Assembly (NCBI GenBank): GCA_947588655.1 | Contig: CANPYS010000018.1 | Location: 1-38,841, forward strand | Length of the DNA: 38,841 bases | Origin: an uncultured Alphaproteobacteria bacterium | GTDB taxonomy: Bacteria; Pseudomonadota; Alphaproteobacteria; RF32; CAG-239 | Direction of reading: 5' to 3' | Shown here: positions 23,790 through 31,330 of the stretch, one piece after another | Layout: every line of letters starts with the position of its first letter | Numbering within the stretch: the stretch's first letter is position 1 | Notes under the pieces: model-generated | What the model was told of the DNA's origin: nothing | The model's input: the letters and a program-made list of their open reading frames with translations, nothing else | The model's database searches: none | Translations under genes and position numbers: made by a program

Positions 23790-23954
23790 ATGCCTCAAAT
23801 AGAAAAGTTAATTAAAATTATAATGCCTGATTTGCTCAAGTATTTAAAAATGAAAGAAAGTGGCGAATTAGCTCAAAAAAGACTGGATAATCTTTCAAAT
23901 CCAAGCATGTATTGTGTCAATAGCGAAGAACGACTTGATAATGATGGAGGTTAA
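23790..23954 (+). CDS. Small phage protein, 54 residues
   Basis: ATG 23790 to TAA 23954, with AAAGGAGGG 7-8 bp upstream, one of the best ribosome sites in the window. The product begins MPQIEKLIKIIMPDLLKYLK and is likely helical and charged; I know no family for it. The stop lies 2 bp before the start of the DUF2924 gene, so the three genes (this, DUF2924, recombinase) form one operon. The spacing and the shared leader argue for a real gene despite its size. Confidence 0.65.
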   Translation: MPQIEKLIKIIMPDLLKYLKMKESGELAQKRLDNLSNPSMYCVNSEERLDNDGG

Positions 23955-23956
23955 AT

Positions 23957-24364
23957 ATGCAAGTAGCGTTGCAAATAGCACTTTTAGAAAAGCAAACACT
24001 TTCCCAACTACAAGGAATGTGGCAAAAATATTTTAACACACCGCCAATATCCAAAAATAAAGAATTTTATGTTTCCAGATTGGCCTATAGAATACAGGAA
24101 CTGGCATATGGCGGACTTTCAAGCCATCAACAGCAACTTATTGCAAACATGTATATTCCACCAGAAAAACGCAATAAATTACTGCCAACGGGGACTCGAC
24201 TTGTACGCGAGTATTTAGGCGTAGATCATATAGTCATTGTTCTAAGAGACGGATTTGAATTTAATGGTATGAAGTATCAAACCCTATCTGCTGTGGCAAA
24301 GAAAATAACCGGACGCAAAATTTCTGGTAGGTATTTCTTTGGCTTAGATAAACAAGAAAAATAA
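23957..24364 (+). CDS. DUF2924 protein, partner of the serine recombinase
   Basis: A 135-residue DUF2924 protein. The family core is visible in the C-terminal half: LPTGTRLVREYLGVDHIVIVLRDGFEFNGMKYQTLSAVAKKITGRKISGRYFFGL, split here as GTRLVREY, VLRDGFEFNG and SAVAKKITGRKISG. In many alphaproteobacterial prophages and islands this family is encoded directly upstream of a large serine recombinase, as here (11-bp gap). It may be an accessory or directionality factor, but that has not been shown to my knowledge. GGAGG precedes ATG 23957. Confidence 0.9.
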   Translation: MQVALQIALLEKQTLSQLQGMWQKYFNTPPISKNKEFYVSRLAYRIQELAYGGLSSHQQQLIANMYIPPEKRNKLLPTGTRLVREYLGVDHIVIVLRDGFEFNGMKYQTLSAVAKKITGRKISGRYFFGLDKQEK

Positions 24365-24375
24365 AGGAGATCTCA

Positions 24376-26082
24376 ATGGAAATCATCAATCCAATTAGAT
24401 GCGCTATTTATACACGTAAATCAACAGACGAAGGTCTTGAAAAAGAATTTAATACTTTAGAGGCCCAACGCGAGGCCGGCGAAAATTATATCAGAAGTAT
24501 GAAGCATCAAGGTTGGGTTGTTCTTCCGGATCATTATGATGATGGAGGTTTTAGTGGTGGAAATTTAAAAAGACCTGCTCTAAAACAATTGTTATCTGAT
24601 GTAGAAGCTGGTAAAGTTGACATGATTGTTGTTTATAAAATTGACCGTCTGACGCGCTCTTTGCTTGATTTTGCACAATTAGTCCAAACATTCGAAAAAC
24701 ACCATTGCTCTTTTGTCTCTGTTACACAACATTTTAATACCTGTGATTCTATGGGAAAGCTTACATTAAATATACTGTTGTCATTTGCACAATTTGAACG
24801 TGAACTTGGTGCAGAGCGAGTTCGGGATAAAATAGCAGCAAGTAAAAAGAAAGGAATGTGGACCGGTGGTCCTGTTCCTTTTGGATATGATACAAAAGAT
24901 AAAAAACTGATCATTAATGAGGAAGAAGCAGAAATTGTGCGCTTTATTTTTGAAGACTATAAACGTACCCGATCTCAATTCCAGACGGTCCGTGATGTAA
25001 ACGAAAAAGGATACAAACCGAAAAAACGCATAACGAAGACAGGAAAAGATATTTCAAAAGGACGGTTCAATCATGCCATGATCAGCAATATCTTGAACAA
25101 TCCTGTCTATTTGGGAAAAGTCGTTTATAAAGGCGAATGGTACACTGGTCAACATAAAGCTATTATTTCACAAGATCTGTGGGATGAAACCAAGAGCCTG
25201 TGTAAGGTAAATTTAGGTGAAGCATTTCGACCATCACGTGTTATTAAGCACTCTTTGTTAAAAGGGTTGATAGAATGTGAATGTTGTGGTCCCATGACAC
25301 CAACGCGCAGTAAACATGGCAATAAGTATTATGAGTATTATACGCCATTGAAGACTGTTAAAGAAGGTGCAAAAATTGCAAATTGTAAAGTCGGAAGTAT
25401 TCCGGCCGGGGAAATAGAGTCATTTGTAATTGATAAAATCAAAAATGTTTTTCAAGCACCTGAATTTCAACAAGAAATATTAAAAGAATTTGAAAGACAA
25501 GGACAAAATTATAATGCGGCTGATGTTCACAAAATTATCCAGGATATCGGTGATGCATTCAAATACTTTGAACCAGTAACAATACATGATTTTATATCAG
25601 AAATTGTCCAAAAAGTCATAATCTGCAATGATCACATTGAAATTAAGCTGAAACCTTTAGCAGCTACATTGTATGAAAATGGACTTATAGCCCCAGATCC
25701 AGCTTTTGACAATAAAATTCTTGAATTAAAATATCCGGTACGATTTGGGCAAAAACGTGGGCGGACAATTATTGTTGAGGCCCTATCTTCGGAAAAAATT
25801 ATACCGGAACGTGATGAAAAGTTATTTAACGCTGTAACACAAGCATTCTATTGGAAGCAGATAATGGAAGAAAAACATTTATCTTTAACGGAATTGGCAA
25901 AACGGGAAAATATAGACCGTGGCTATATGGGGCAAGTTATCCGACTGACAACTCTTGCTCCTGAGATTATTATGGCAATAATTGACGGCAAACAACCCAG
26001 ACTTCTGAATTTAAGAAGATTGTTGCGAGGACACTTCCCCTACTTGTGGGAAGAGCAAAAACGAGAATTAGGTTTTATATAA
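24376..26082 (+). CDS. Large serine recombinase (phage integrase)
   Basis: A 568-residue recombinase. The resolvase catalytic domain has YTRKSTDEG (nucleophile Ser16), KIDRLTRSLLDFAQL and ILLSFAQFERELGAERVRDK. The recombinase domain covers about 170-290 (GPVPFGYDTKDK, RFNHAMISNILNNPVYLG). A zinc ribbon with CECC and a distal Cys (NCKVGS) spans about 302-345. The last 100 residues carry a helix-turn-helix-like segment (LSLTELAKRENIDRGYMGQV) typical of the DUF2924-linked subgroup. It should integrate and, with a directionality factor, excise the prophage through short att sites. AAAGGAGA precedes ATG 24376. No tyrosine integrase is present. Confidence 0.95.
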   Translation: MEIINPIRCAIYTRKSTDEGLEKEFNTLEAQREAGENYIRSMKHQGWVVLPDHYDDGGFSGGNLKRPALKQLLSDVEAGKVDMIVVYKIDRLTRSLLDFAQLVQTFEKHHCSFVSVTQHFNTCDSMGKLTLNILLSFAQFERELGAERVRDKIAASKKKGMWTGGPVPFGYDTKDKKLIINEEEAEIVRFIFEDYKRTRSQFQTVRDVNEKGYKPKKRITKTGKDISKGRFNHAMISNILNNPVYLGKVVYKGEWYTGQHKAIISQDLWDETKSLCKVNLGEAFRPSRVIKHSLLKGLIECECCGPMTPTRSKHGNKYYEYYTPLKTVKEGAKIANCKVGSIPAGEIESFVIDKIKNVFQAPEFQQEILKEFERQGQNYNAADVHKIIQDIGDAFKYFEPVTIHDFISEIVQKVIICNDHIEIKLKPLAATLYENGLIAPDPAFDNKILELKYPVRFGQKRGRTIIVEALSSEKIIPERDEKLFNAVTQAFYWKQIMEEKHLSLTELAKRENIDRGYMGQVIRLTTLAPEIIMAIIDGKQPRLLNLRRLLRGHFPYLWEEQKRELGFI

Positions 26083-26218
26083 TTACGCTCTTTCATGCTT
26101 TATTTTTGCTAAATAGAAATAAATATTTCTTATTCTTCTAAATTCAACCCTTCATTGAAAAAAATAGAACTTATGCATATATGGCCTTTTGTTTAAATTA
26201 TTAACAAAAGGTTAAAAT

Positions 26219-26719
26219 ATGACACAAAATTTATTCAATGGGTTACCGCCAAAGGTTGCGACATATATCAAGATACATTTGCGGTATATTTTTTCGACAG
26301 GACTTTTTAGTCATCAGGAACGAGAGGACTTAATTCAAGAATTAGTCCTCTTTTATTTAGAGCAATTTTACAGAAAAGAGGAGGTGTCTGATGAATACTT
26401 ATTCATTGCAATAAAAACAAAAGCACAGAAAATTTTACGGGCACGATTGCGAAAAACGCAATCGTTTTTTTTCGCTACAGAGTCATTAAATGATTTGTCA
26501 GAAACTGGTTTCGAACCCGCTTCTGACTTTTCTTTAAGTGACTTAGAAAATGAAATTTCGATCCGCGAATTAAGATCCTTTGTTTCAGAAAAGGAATGGC
26601 AATTTGTGAAGTTCATTTTGCTTGGATTTACAAATGATGAAGCAACAACACTGGCACATGTATCAAAGAATGTTTTAGAAAACATCAGGAGAAAAATAAA
26701 ACGAAAAGCACAAAAATAA
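26219..26719 (+). CDS. Sigma-70/ECF-like small protein of the prophage
   Basis: A 166-residue protein laid out like a small sigma factor. The N-terminal part has HQEREDLIQELVLFYLEQF (about 37-55), resembling sigma region 2 (DxxQEVFL). A linker follows, then a C-terminal helix-turn-helix, VSEKEWQFVKFILLGF, ending in TLAHVSKNVLENIRRKIKRK, like region 4. Conservation to housekeeping sigma factors is weak. It lies 136 bp after the recombinase and just before leader repeat B. It might redirect RNA polymerase to phage promoters or act as a DNA-binding regulator. Confidence 0.55.
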   Translation: MTQNLFNGLPPKVATYIKIHLRYIFSTGLFSHQEREDLIQELVLFYLEQFYRKEEVSDEYLFIAIKTKAQKILRARLRKTQSFFFATESLNDLSETGFEPASDFSLSDLENEISIRELRSFVSEKEWQFVKFILLGFTNDEATTLAHVSKNVLENIRRKIKRKAQK

Positions 26720-26729
26720 AAAAAATTGA

Positions 26730-26766
26730 TTTTTTTGAGGGGATTTTTCGCTTTCCGGGATTTTTA
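26730..26766 (+). repeat. Phage leader repeat, copy B
   Basis: Same arrangement as copy A (T7-GAGGGGATTTTT ... GGGATTTTTA), 33 bp before ATG 26800, with AAAGGAGG between. See the entry at 23733. Confidence 0.75.
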
Positions 26767-26799
26767 GCTTTTGTATCAACCACTCAAAAAGGAGGAAAA

Positions 26800-27045
26800 A
26801 TGGTTAAGCATACAAAAAGCGTATATGAAATAATCCAAACAATCCCGGTAGACAGCATGATTTCTCTTTCATTTCCTCAATTGCGTGATTTTGAAAAACG
26901 GCTGAAAGAGGAAGTTATTGCTCATACTCTGAAGCGCAGGCAAAAGACGAAGGAATATCATCGGGCAGTTTTAGCTTTGCGTTGGGTACAAGGTATTATT
27001 CGAATCAAAAAAATGGATAAATACCCGGGAGTGCGACATGGATAA
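26800..27045 (+). CDS. Small phage protein, 81 residues
   Basis: A basic, helical protein (MVKHTKSVYEIIQTIPVDSM at the start; EKRLKEEVIAHTLKRRQKT in the middle) with no family I recognise. AAAGGAGG lies upstream of ATG 26800. It overlaps the next gene by 8 bp and heads the 26800-28125 early operon. A DNA- or replication-related role is guessed only from position. Confidence 0.65.
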   Translation: MVKHTKSVYEIIQTIPVDSMISLSFPQLRDFEKRLKEEVIAHTLKRRQKTKEYHRAVLALRWVQGIIRIKKMDKYPGVRHG

Positions 27046-27724
27046 AAAGACAACTATTCTGTTAGACACGGCTGGCTTTCTTGCGGCTGTGCATAACTAT
27101 AAGAAAAGTGAGATCGCGGATTTAATTGTCGCGCTGTGTGAATTTAATTTATACGGATGCACATCGGTAAAATTAACGGATATGAAAAAAATTCACTTTG
27201 ATGCGATTCAAGAAATTATTGATTTACGCAATTCGCGTTGGCTTAAAACCTGTGAAATTAACGCACAAAATGCCAAAAAGCGAACGAGTAATCGCAAAGC
27301 GACCGCTGAGCGAAATTTAAGCGAACCTCATACCCCGGCGCAAACCGCCCGCACGGAAGATAAAGAGAATGATAGTGAGGAAGATAAAGATATAGAGTCC
27401 GACAGTGATTTGAAAAATAAAAAAGATAAAAATAAAGAGGCGAATTTTGTAGATAAGTCACGATATGTCGGTGCTCCGAGTGTTGAAGAAGTGGCGATTT
27501 ATTGCAAAGAAAGCGGATATACGATTGATCCGGTTGCGTTTGTGAAGTGGAATTCCGAACGCGGTTGGATGAACGGCAAAAAATATATCGCACTTGATTG
27601 GCGGAAGGCTGTCAGAAAATGGTTTTGCAAAGAAAACGGTTTGTCTTACTCCGAAATGGAGAGCATGGCAGATCTCTGTCACGATATGCTCAGTAAAGTA
27701 AAGGGGGACATAAAATGCAGTTAA
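27038..27724 (+). CDS. Phage replication-type protein (DUF6291-like, replisome organiser layout)
   Basis: A 228-residue protein in three parts. The N-terminal 75 residues (LLDTAGFLAAVHNYKKSEIADLIVALCEF) resemble the DUF6291 region of phage replication proteins. A highly charged linker follows (about 85-140, rich in Glu/Asp/Lys). A C-terminal domain has SVEEVAIYCKESGYTIDP, FVKWNSERGWMNGKK and DWRKAVRKWF, the W-rich pattern of phage helicase loaders/replisome organisers. It probably acts at the phage origin. Start and stop overlap both neighbours (8 and 10 bp). The family call is from memory. Confidence 0.6.
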   Translation: MDKKTTILLDTAGFLAAVHNYKKSEIADLIVALCEFNLYGCTSVKLTDMKKIHFDAIQEIIDLRNSRWLKTCEINAQNAKKRTSNRKATAERNLSEPHTPAQTARTEDKENDSEEDKDIESDSDLKNKKDKNKEANFVDKSRYVGAPSVEEVAIYCKESGYTIDPVAFVKWNSERGWMNGKKYIALDWRKAVRKWFCKENGLSYSEMESMADLCHDMLSKVKGDIKCS

Positions 27725-28125
27725 TTACAATTGATCAAATAAAAAAAGATTTGGAAACGGCAGCTTATGTGGATCGATTGATGCCGCCGGTACGCCCTCC
27801 AAAATATCATGGTTGGCTTTTTGATATCGTCTATACGCCACAGGAAATTGCCTTCATGGATCGCCGTCCGCTTATTCCACGACCGACACAGGAACAGGTT
27901 GCAATTTGGGAAAAAGTGATTCTGCAATGGTTGCCTCTTCTTGCGGTTGAGGAAAGAAAGCTTGTTTGGAAACGGGCCACACATATCCCTTGGAAATTGC
28001 TTTGTGTGGAATTCGGTTGCCATCGTTCAAAACTGTCAGAAAAATACAATATAGCACTTAGCCGTATTCAAGGTTTTTTGTCGGGACAAAAAAGTCGTGG
28101 ACATTTTCCCAGAAAATCGTTATAA
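27715..28125 (+). CDS. DUF6362-like phage protein with helix-turn-helix
   Basis: A 136-residue protein. The middle (PRPTQEQVAIWEKVILQWLPLL, then ERKLVWKRATHIPWKLLCVEFG) and the C-terminal helix-turn-helix-like CHRSKLSEKYNIALSRIQGFL match the DUF6362 pattern of alphaproteobacterial prophages. DNA binding is plausible; the role is unknown. The start overlaps the replication-type gene by 10 bp, and it is the last gene before a strong terminator. Confidence 0.7.
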   Translation: MQLITIDQIKKDLETAAYVDRLMPPVRPPKYHGWLFDIVYTPQEIAFMDRRPLIPRPTQEQVAIWEKVILQWLPLLAVEERKLVWKRATHIPWKLLCVEFGCHRSKLSEKYNIALSRIQGFLSGQKSRGHFPRKSL

Positions 28126-28188
28126 AAGTTGGTATAATCAGGATGAAAGTGTAAGCAGGCATTCTGATTATGCGTTTTATAAAGCATT

Positions 28189-28219
28189 AAACCCACTGGC
28201 GACAACCCAGTGGGTTTTT
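28189..28219 (+). terminator. Strong intrinsic terminator of the early operon
   Basis: AAACCCACTGG (28189-28199), loop of 7, CCAGTGGGTTT (28207-28217), then T's: an 11-bp perfect stem. It follows the DUF6362 gene by 63 bp. Just upstream are an extended -10-like TGGTATAAT (28130-28138) and a second dyad ATAATCAG/CTGATTAT (28134-28141 with 28164-28171). Confidence 0.9.
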
Positions 28220-28333
28220 ATCGTTGCATTTCAATAAAAACAGCCATAATCAAAGCAACCTTCTCTGGTGATGAGGTGATGTGGATTTAGGCCAACTTGT
28301 CCCACTATAACGGACTAAACAGGAGAAAATAAC

Positions 28334-29350
28334 ATGCTGAAAACAGCTGAAGCGGTTTCAATCGGTCATCCGGATAAAACAGCCGATTACATTTCAAGTT
28401 ACATTTTAGATAGGCTTATTGAGCAGGATCCACACGTTCATTATGCTGTGGAAGTTATGATTAAAGATAACAATGTTGTTCTTGGAGGTGAGATTAAAGG
28501 CAATGTTTCACTAAGCAAAGTTGAAGATTATGTCAAAGAAGCTCTCCGAGAAATAGGCTATGATGAACATTATGCTGAAATCTGGGGAAATTATGCTATT
28601 AATATTAACAAAATCAAAGTTATCAACATGATTGGTCAGCAGTCTGCAGACATCAATAAAGGTATCGAAGCTGATGGTTGGGGTGATCAAGGCGTGTTTG
28701 TGGGGTATGCATGTCAAGGCGAAGGTCATATCAATCATGAGTTATTTTTAGCTCGCAAGCTTAATGCTGCATTGTATGAAAAGGCTATTACGTCTGATAA
28801 TCTTGGATTAGACATCAAAACGCAGATTACATTGAACGATTTAGACGGTATTGAAATGGCTATTGTCGCCATTCCAATGTTGATAGATGAAGACTTAACA
28901 AAGTTTATCATTGAAACTCTGGGAGAAGAGCCGAAACGCATCATTGTAAATGGCACAGGAACGTATCAATATCACTCATCTATAGCAGATTGCGGTGTTA
29001 CCGGTCGAAAATTGGCCTGCGACTTTTACTCTACTGCTTGTCCGATTGGCGGTGGTAGCCCTTGGACTAAGGATGCTAGCAAAGCCGATGTAACCTTAAA
29101 TATTTATGCGCGCTACCTTGCATTAGAAAATTTAAAAGATTATGATGAATGCTTCGTCTATCTGTCATCTTGTATCGGCAAATGCGAATTACCAAGTGCT
29201 GTGATCAAAAATGTTAAAAAGGGAATGGAAATCTCTACAACCCTAAATATTAGAAAAAGACCTTCATTAATTATAGAAGAACTAGCTTTAAATAAAGCAG
29301 TATTTACAAAACTTTGTAAATATGGATTTTATTGTGATAAAATTTGTTGA
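28334..29350 (+). CDS. metK: Phage-encoded S-adenosylmethionine synthetase
   Basis: A 338-residue MetK homologue, shorter than the roughly 384-residue bacterial enzyme. It makes SAM from methionine and ATP. Motifs are EAVSIGHPDKTADYIS (ATP/methionine-binding His12 and Asp14), GGEIKG, QQSADI, WGDQGVFVGYAC (Asp118), VTGRKLACDFYSTACP and GGGSPWTKDASKAD. Sequence between motifs is divergent, as in phage MetKs, and the C-terminal third is reduced. It may keep SAM available for the prophage methyltransferase at 31331 or counter SAM loss. A 113-bp leader separates it from the terminator upstream; AGGAG precedes the ATG. It is less rich in G+C than the packaging genes. Confidence 0.88.
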   Translation: MLKTAEAVSIGHPDKTADYISSYILDRLIEQDPHVHYAVEVMIKDNNVVLGGEIKGNVSLSKVEDYVKEALREIGYDEHYAEIWGNYAININKIKVINMIGQQSADINKGIEADGWGDQGVFVGYACQGEGHINHELFLARKLNAALYEKAITSDNLGLDIKTQITLNDLDGIEMAIVAIPMLIDEDLTKFIIETLGEEPKRIIVNGTGTYQYHSSIADCGVTGRKLACDFYSTACPIGGGSPWTKDASKADVTLNIYARYLALENLKDYDECFVYLSSCIGKCELPSAVIKNVKKGMEISTTLNIRKRPSLIIEELALNKAVFTKLCKYGFYCDKIC

Positions 29351-29375
29351 GTTGAAAGATATTTAAGTCTATAAT
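29347..29375 (+). promoter_or_regulatory. Sigma-70 promoter of the DUF4209 gene
   Basis: TTGAGT (29347-29352), 17-bp spacer, TATAAT (29370-29375), about 20 bp before ATG 29396, with AAGGA in between. The -35 box overlaps the metK stop codon. Confidence 0.6.
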
Positions 29376-29395
29376 ACGGCATGTAAGGATAGAAA

Positions 29396-31123
29396 ATGGA
29401 TAATACTATGTTAAAATATGCGTATTTAGATGAAAAATTAATAGATCTCTTGAATAAAGAAAATATAGCAATAGAATATAATATTTCTCAAATCTTTTGT
29501 AAAGAGATAGAAAACAATATAGAAAACCAGGAAGAATTAAAAAAAATTGCAGCTATTCTTTCTATGTGGCTAGATGATACTGATAAGCATTCTCCTTACA
29601 AACCATTATACGCAACATCCACTCATTCTTCTTTTTCGTTAGATCATATTACGACAGAAGATGCTGAGTTATTTTTTAAAAATATTGAAAAGTATACAGA
29701 CAATGTCATTATCTTAGCAAGGATTTTTGATGTTTTATGGGTTACAAAAAAGTTAGGAAGGTCCAATTATGAAGCAGGAGAAAAAGCCGCTAAATATTGG
29801 CGTAAATATATAGATCTGCTTCTTACTAAAAAATACTTTAATCAAGCTGCAAAAAATGTTAGAAGATATATTTCACAAGCCTTATCTCTTCCTAGGGATT
29901 CTACAGAACGTAAACAATGTATTAAGAAATATGGAGAATGGTTAGAATTAAAAATTACGGAAGAAAATGAATATTTTTTATGTACCTTGTATAAATTATA
30001 TACAGATGGTAGTTTGGTGGATGATAAATATGCTGAAATAATATTAACGTCTGCTTGGCAACATTTTACAAGTCATTTAACCACGGATAATGATTTATTG
30101 CTTCAAACGTATGTTGATATTATTATTTGCCTTGCTAGACGTGGCAATAAGCAAAATTTAATGGTAGATACATTGGTTGAATTTGCAAAATATTTCAAGG
30201 ATAAAGAAAAGAAAGAAACTAACATTGTCAAAAAAATTAATTTACTCAAAAAATCCATAGAATGTTTTAGAAAAATACGAAATAAGTCATACAAGAGAGA
30301 GATAGATATTTTACAAAAAGAAATCGAAGATCTTCAAGTTCAAATTCCAAATACAATGCATTCAATTCAAACTTTTCCTATAGACATTACAGCAGAAGTT
30401 AAGAAATCTATAGATAAAATTACAGGAAAAAATACTTATGATGCATTGGTAATACTAGCACGAAATATGTACTGGATTGATGAAGATTATGTTAAAAATA
30501 ATAAAGTTGAATCAATCGTTGAAAAATTGTGTGAAACTGTTGTATATAATCAAAAAGGACAGCCTCAAAATACATCAAAATACACTATAGGAGAGAATAG
30601 ATGTATATCTATTCACTATGATTTAACATTTTTAGCATGCAATATTTTACCTATGCTAGATGTTTTTAGAGCTGAACATAGAATTAATAAATTTTCATTA
30701 TTGAATATTGTGTCTAATAATCCACTAGTACCAATGGGATATGAAAAAATATACGCGATAGGATTATTTCACTACCTTTCAGGAAACTATCTTGAAGCAG
30801 CTTATATTTTAGTGCCTGCTTTTGAAAATTCTTTACGTTATTTAGTATCTCATAATCATCCGGTTTCTTATTTTAAAGATACCAATATAGAGTTTGATAA
30901 AGTTAAAATTGATGAGTTTATTGATATATTATGTGAAGAAAAAATCATTCCTCCCGATATTGCATTTAATTTACATTACTTTTTTGGTTCAAGTGATTGG
31001 AATCTTAGAAATAATTTAATGCATGGTCTTTATCCTTATGAATTAATAAATAGTAAAGAAGTCATAGTCTCTCTTTCTTTAATTTATTGGTTAATAATGT
31101 ATCCATATATTGTAAAACAATAA
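29396..31123 (+). CDS. DUF4209-like protein with a C-terminal HEPN-type RxxxxH motif
   Basis: A 575-residue protein, very rich in A+T, Lys, Asn and Ile, unlike the phage genes around it. The first 200 or so residues are helical. The C-terminal third fits DUF4209: GLFHYLSGNYLEAAYILVPAFENSLRYLV-type text (about 452-480), then NLRNNLMHGLYP. R538-NNLM-H543 is an R-x4-H motif like the catalytic motif of HEPN ribonucleases. No signal peptide or membrane segment. It has its own promoter and AAGGA site, and sits between early and packaging modules where prophages often carry cargo. An anti-phage or toxin-like role is plausible but inferred. The gene appears intact. Confidence 0.7.
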   Translation: MDNTMLKYAYLDEKLIDLLNKENIAIEYNISQIFCKEIENNIENQEELKKIAAILSMWLDDTDKHSPYKPLYATSTHSSFSLDHITTEDAELFFKNIEKYTDNVIILARIFDVLWVTKKLGRSNYEAGEKAAKYWRKYIDLLLTKKYFNQAAKNVRRYISQALSLPRDSTERKQCIKKYGEWLELKITEENEYFLCTLYKLYTDGSLVDDKYAEIILTSAWQHFTSHLTTDNDLLLQTYVDIIICLARRGNKQNLMVDTLVEFAKYFKDKEKKETNIVKKINLLKKSIECFRKIRNKSYKREIDILQKEIEDLQVQIPNTMHSIQTFPIDITAEVKKSIDKITGKNTYDALVILARNMYWIDEDYVKNNKVESIVEKLCETVVYNQKGQPQNTSKYTIGENRCISIHYDLTFLACNILPMLDVFRAEHRINKFSLLNIVSNNPLVPMGYEKIYAIGLFHYLSGNYLEAAYILVPAFENSLRYLVSHNHPVSYFKDTNIEFDKVKIDEFIDILCEEKIIPPDIAFNLHYFFGSSDWNLRNNLMHGLYPYELINSKEVIVSLSLIYWLIMYPYIVKQ

Positions 31124-31199
31124 TCAATGGGTCCTTCCTTGCTTCGGATCGTATGCAGGGACGCAAGCCGCAGCATTTTTCTAGCGAAATACAAAAATT

Positions 31200-31297
31200 T
31201 TGGGTGGTCGGTGGTCACTCAAAAATACATTAATATCAAATAGTTATGAAAACAAATTAAAGCCTTGGGTGGTCACTTTTAAATTTTGGGTGGTCAC
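31200..31297 (+). repeat. Cluster of TTGGGTGGTCAC repeats before the ParB-methyltransferase gene
   Basis: Exact copies at 31265-31276 and 31286-31297, a near copy TTGGGTGGTCG at 31200-31210 and a partial GGTGGTCAC at 31210-31218. All have the same orientation in less than 100 bp, ending 33 bp before ATG 31331. They look like binding sites for a regulator, TerS or the ParB-like domain. Confidence 0.75.
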
Positions 31298-31330
31298 CCT
31301 TTGTTTTATGGCATAAATTCAAGGTGTAAA

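Noticed and set aside
31200-31297. TTGGGTGGTCAC copies as a CRISPR array
   Set aside because: Units are 12 bp with irregular, overlapping spacing and no cas genes nearby.
31286-31330. N-terminal extension of the ParB-methyltransferase from a TTG codon
   Set aside because: The extension lies on the repeat cluster; ATG 31331 begins just before the conserved ParB domain and has AAGG upstream.
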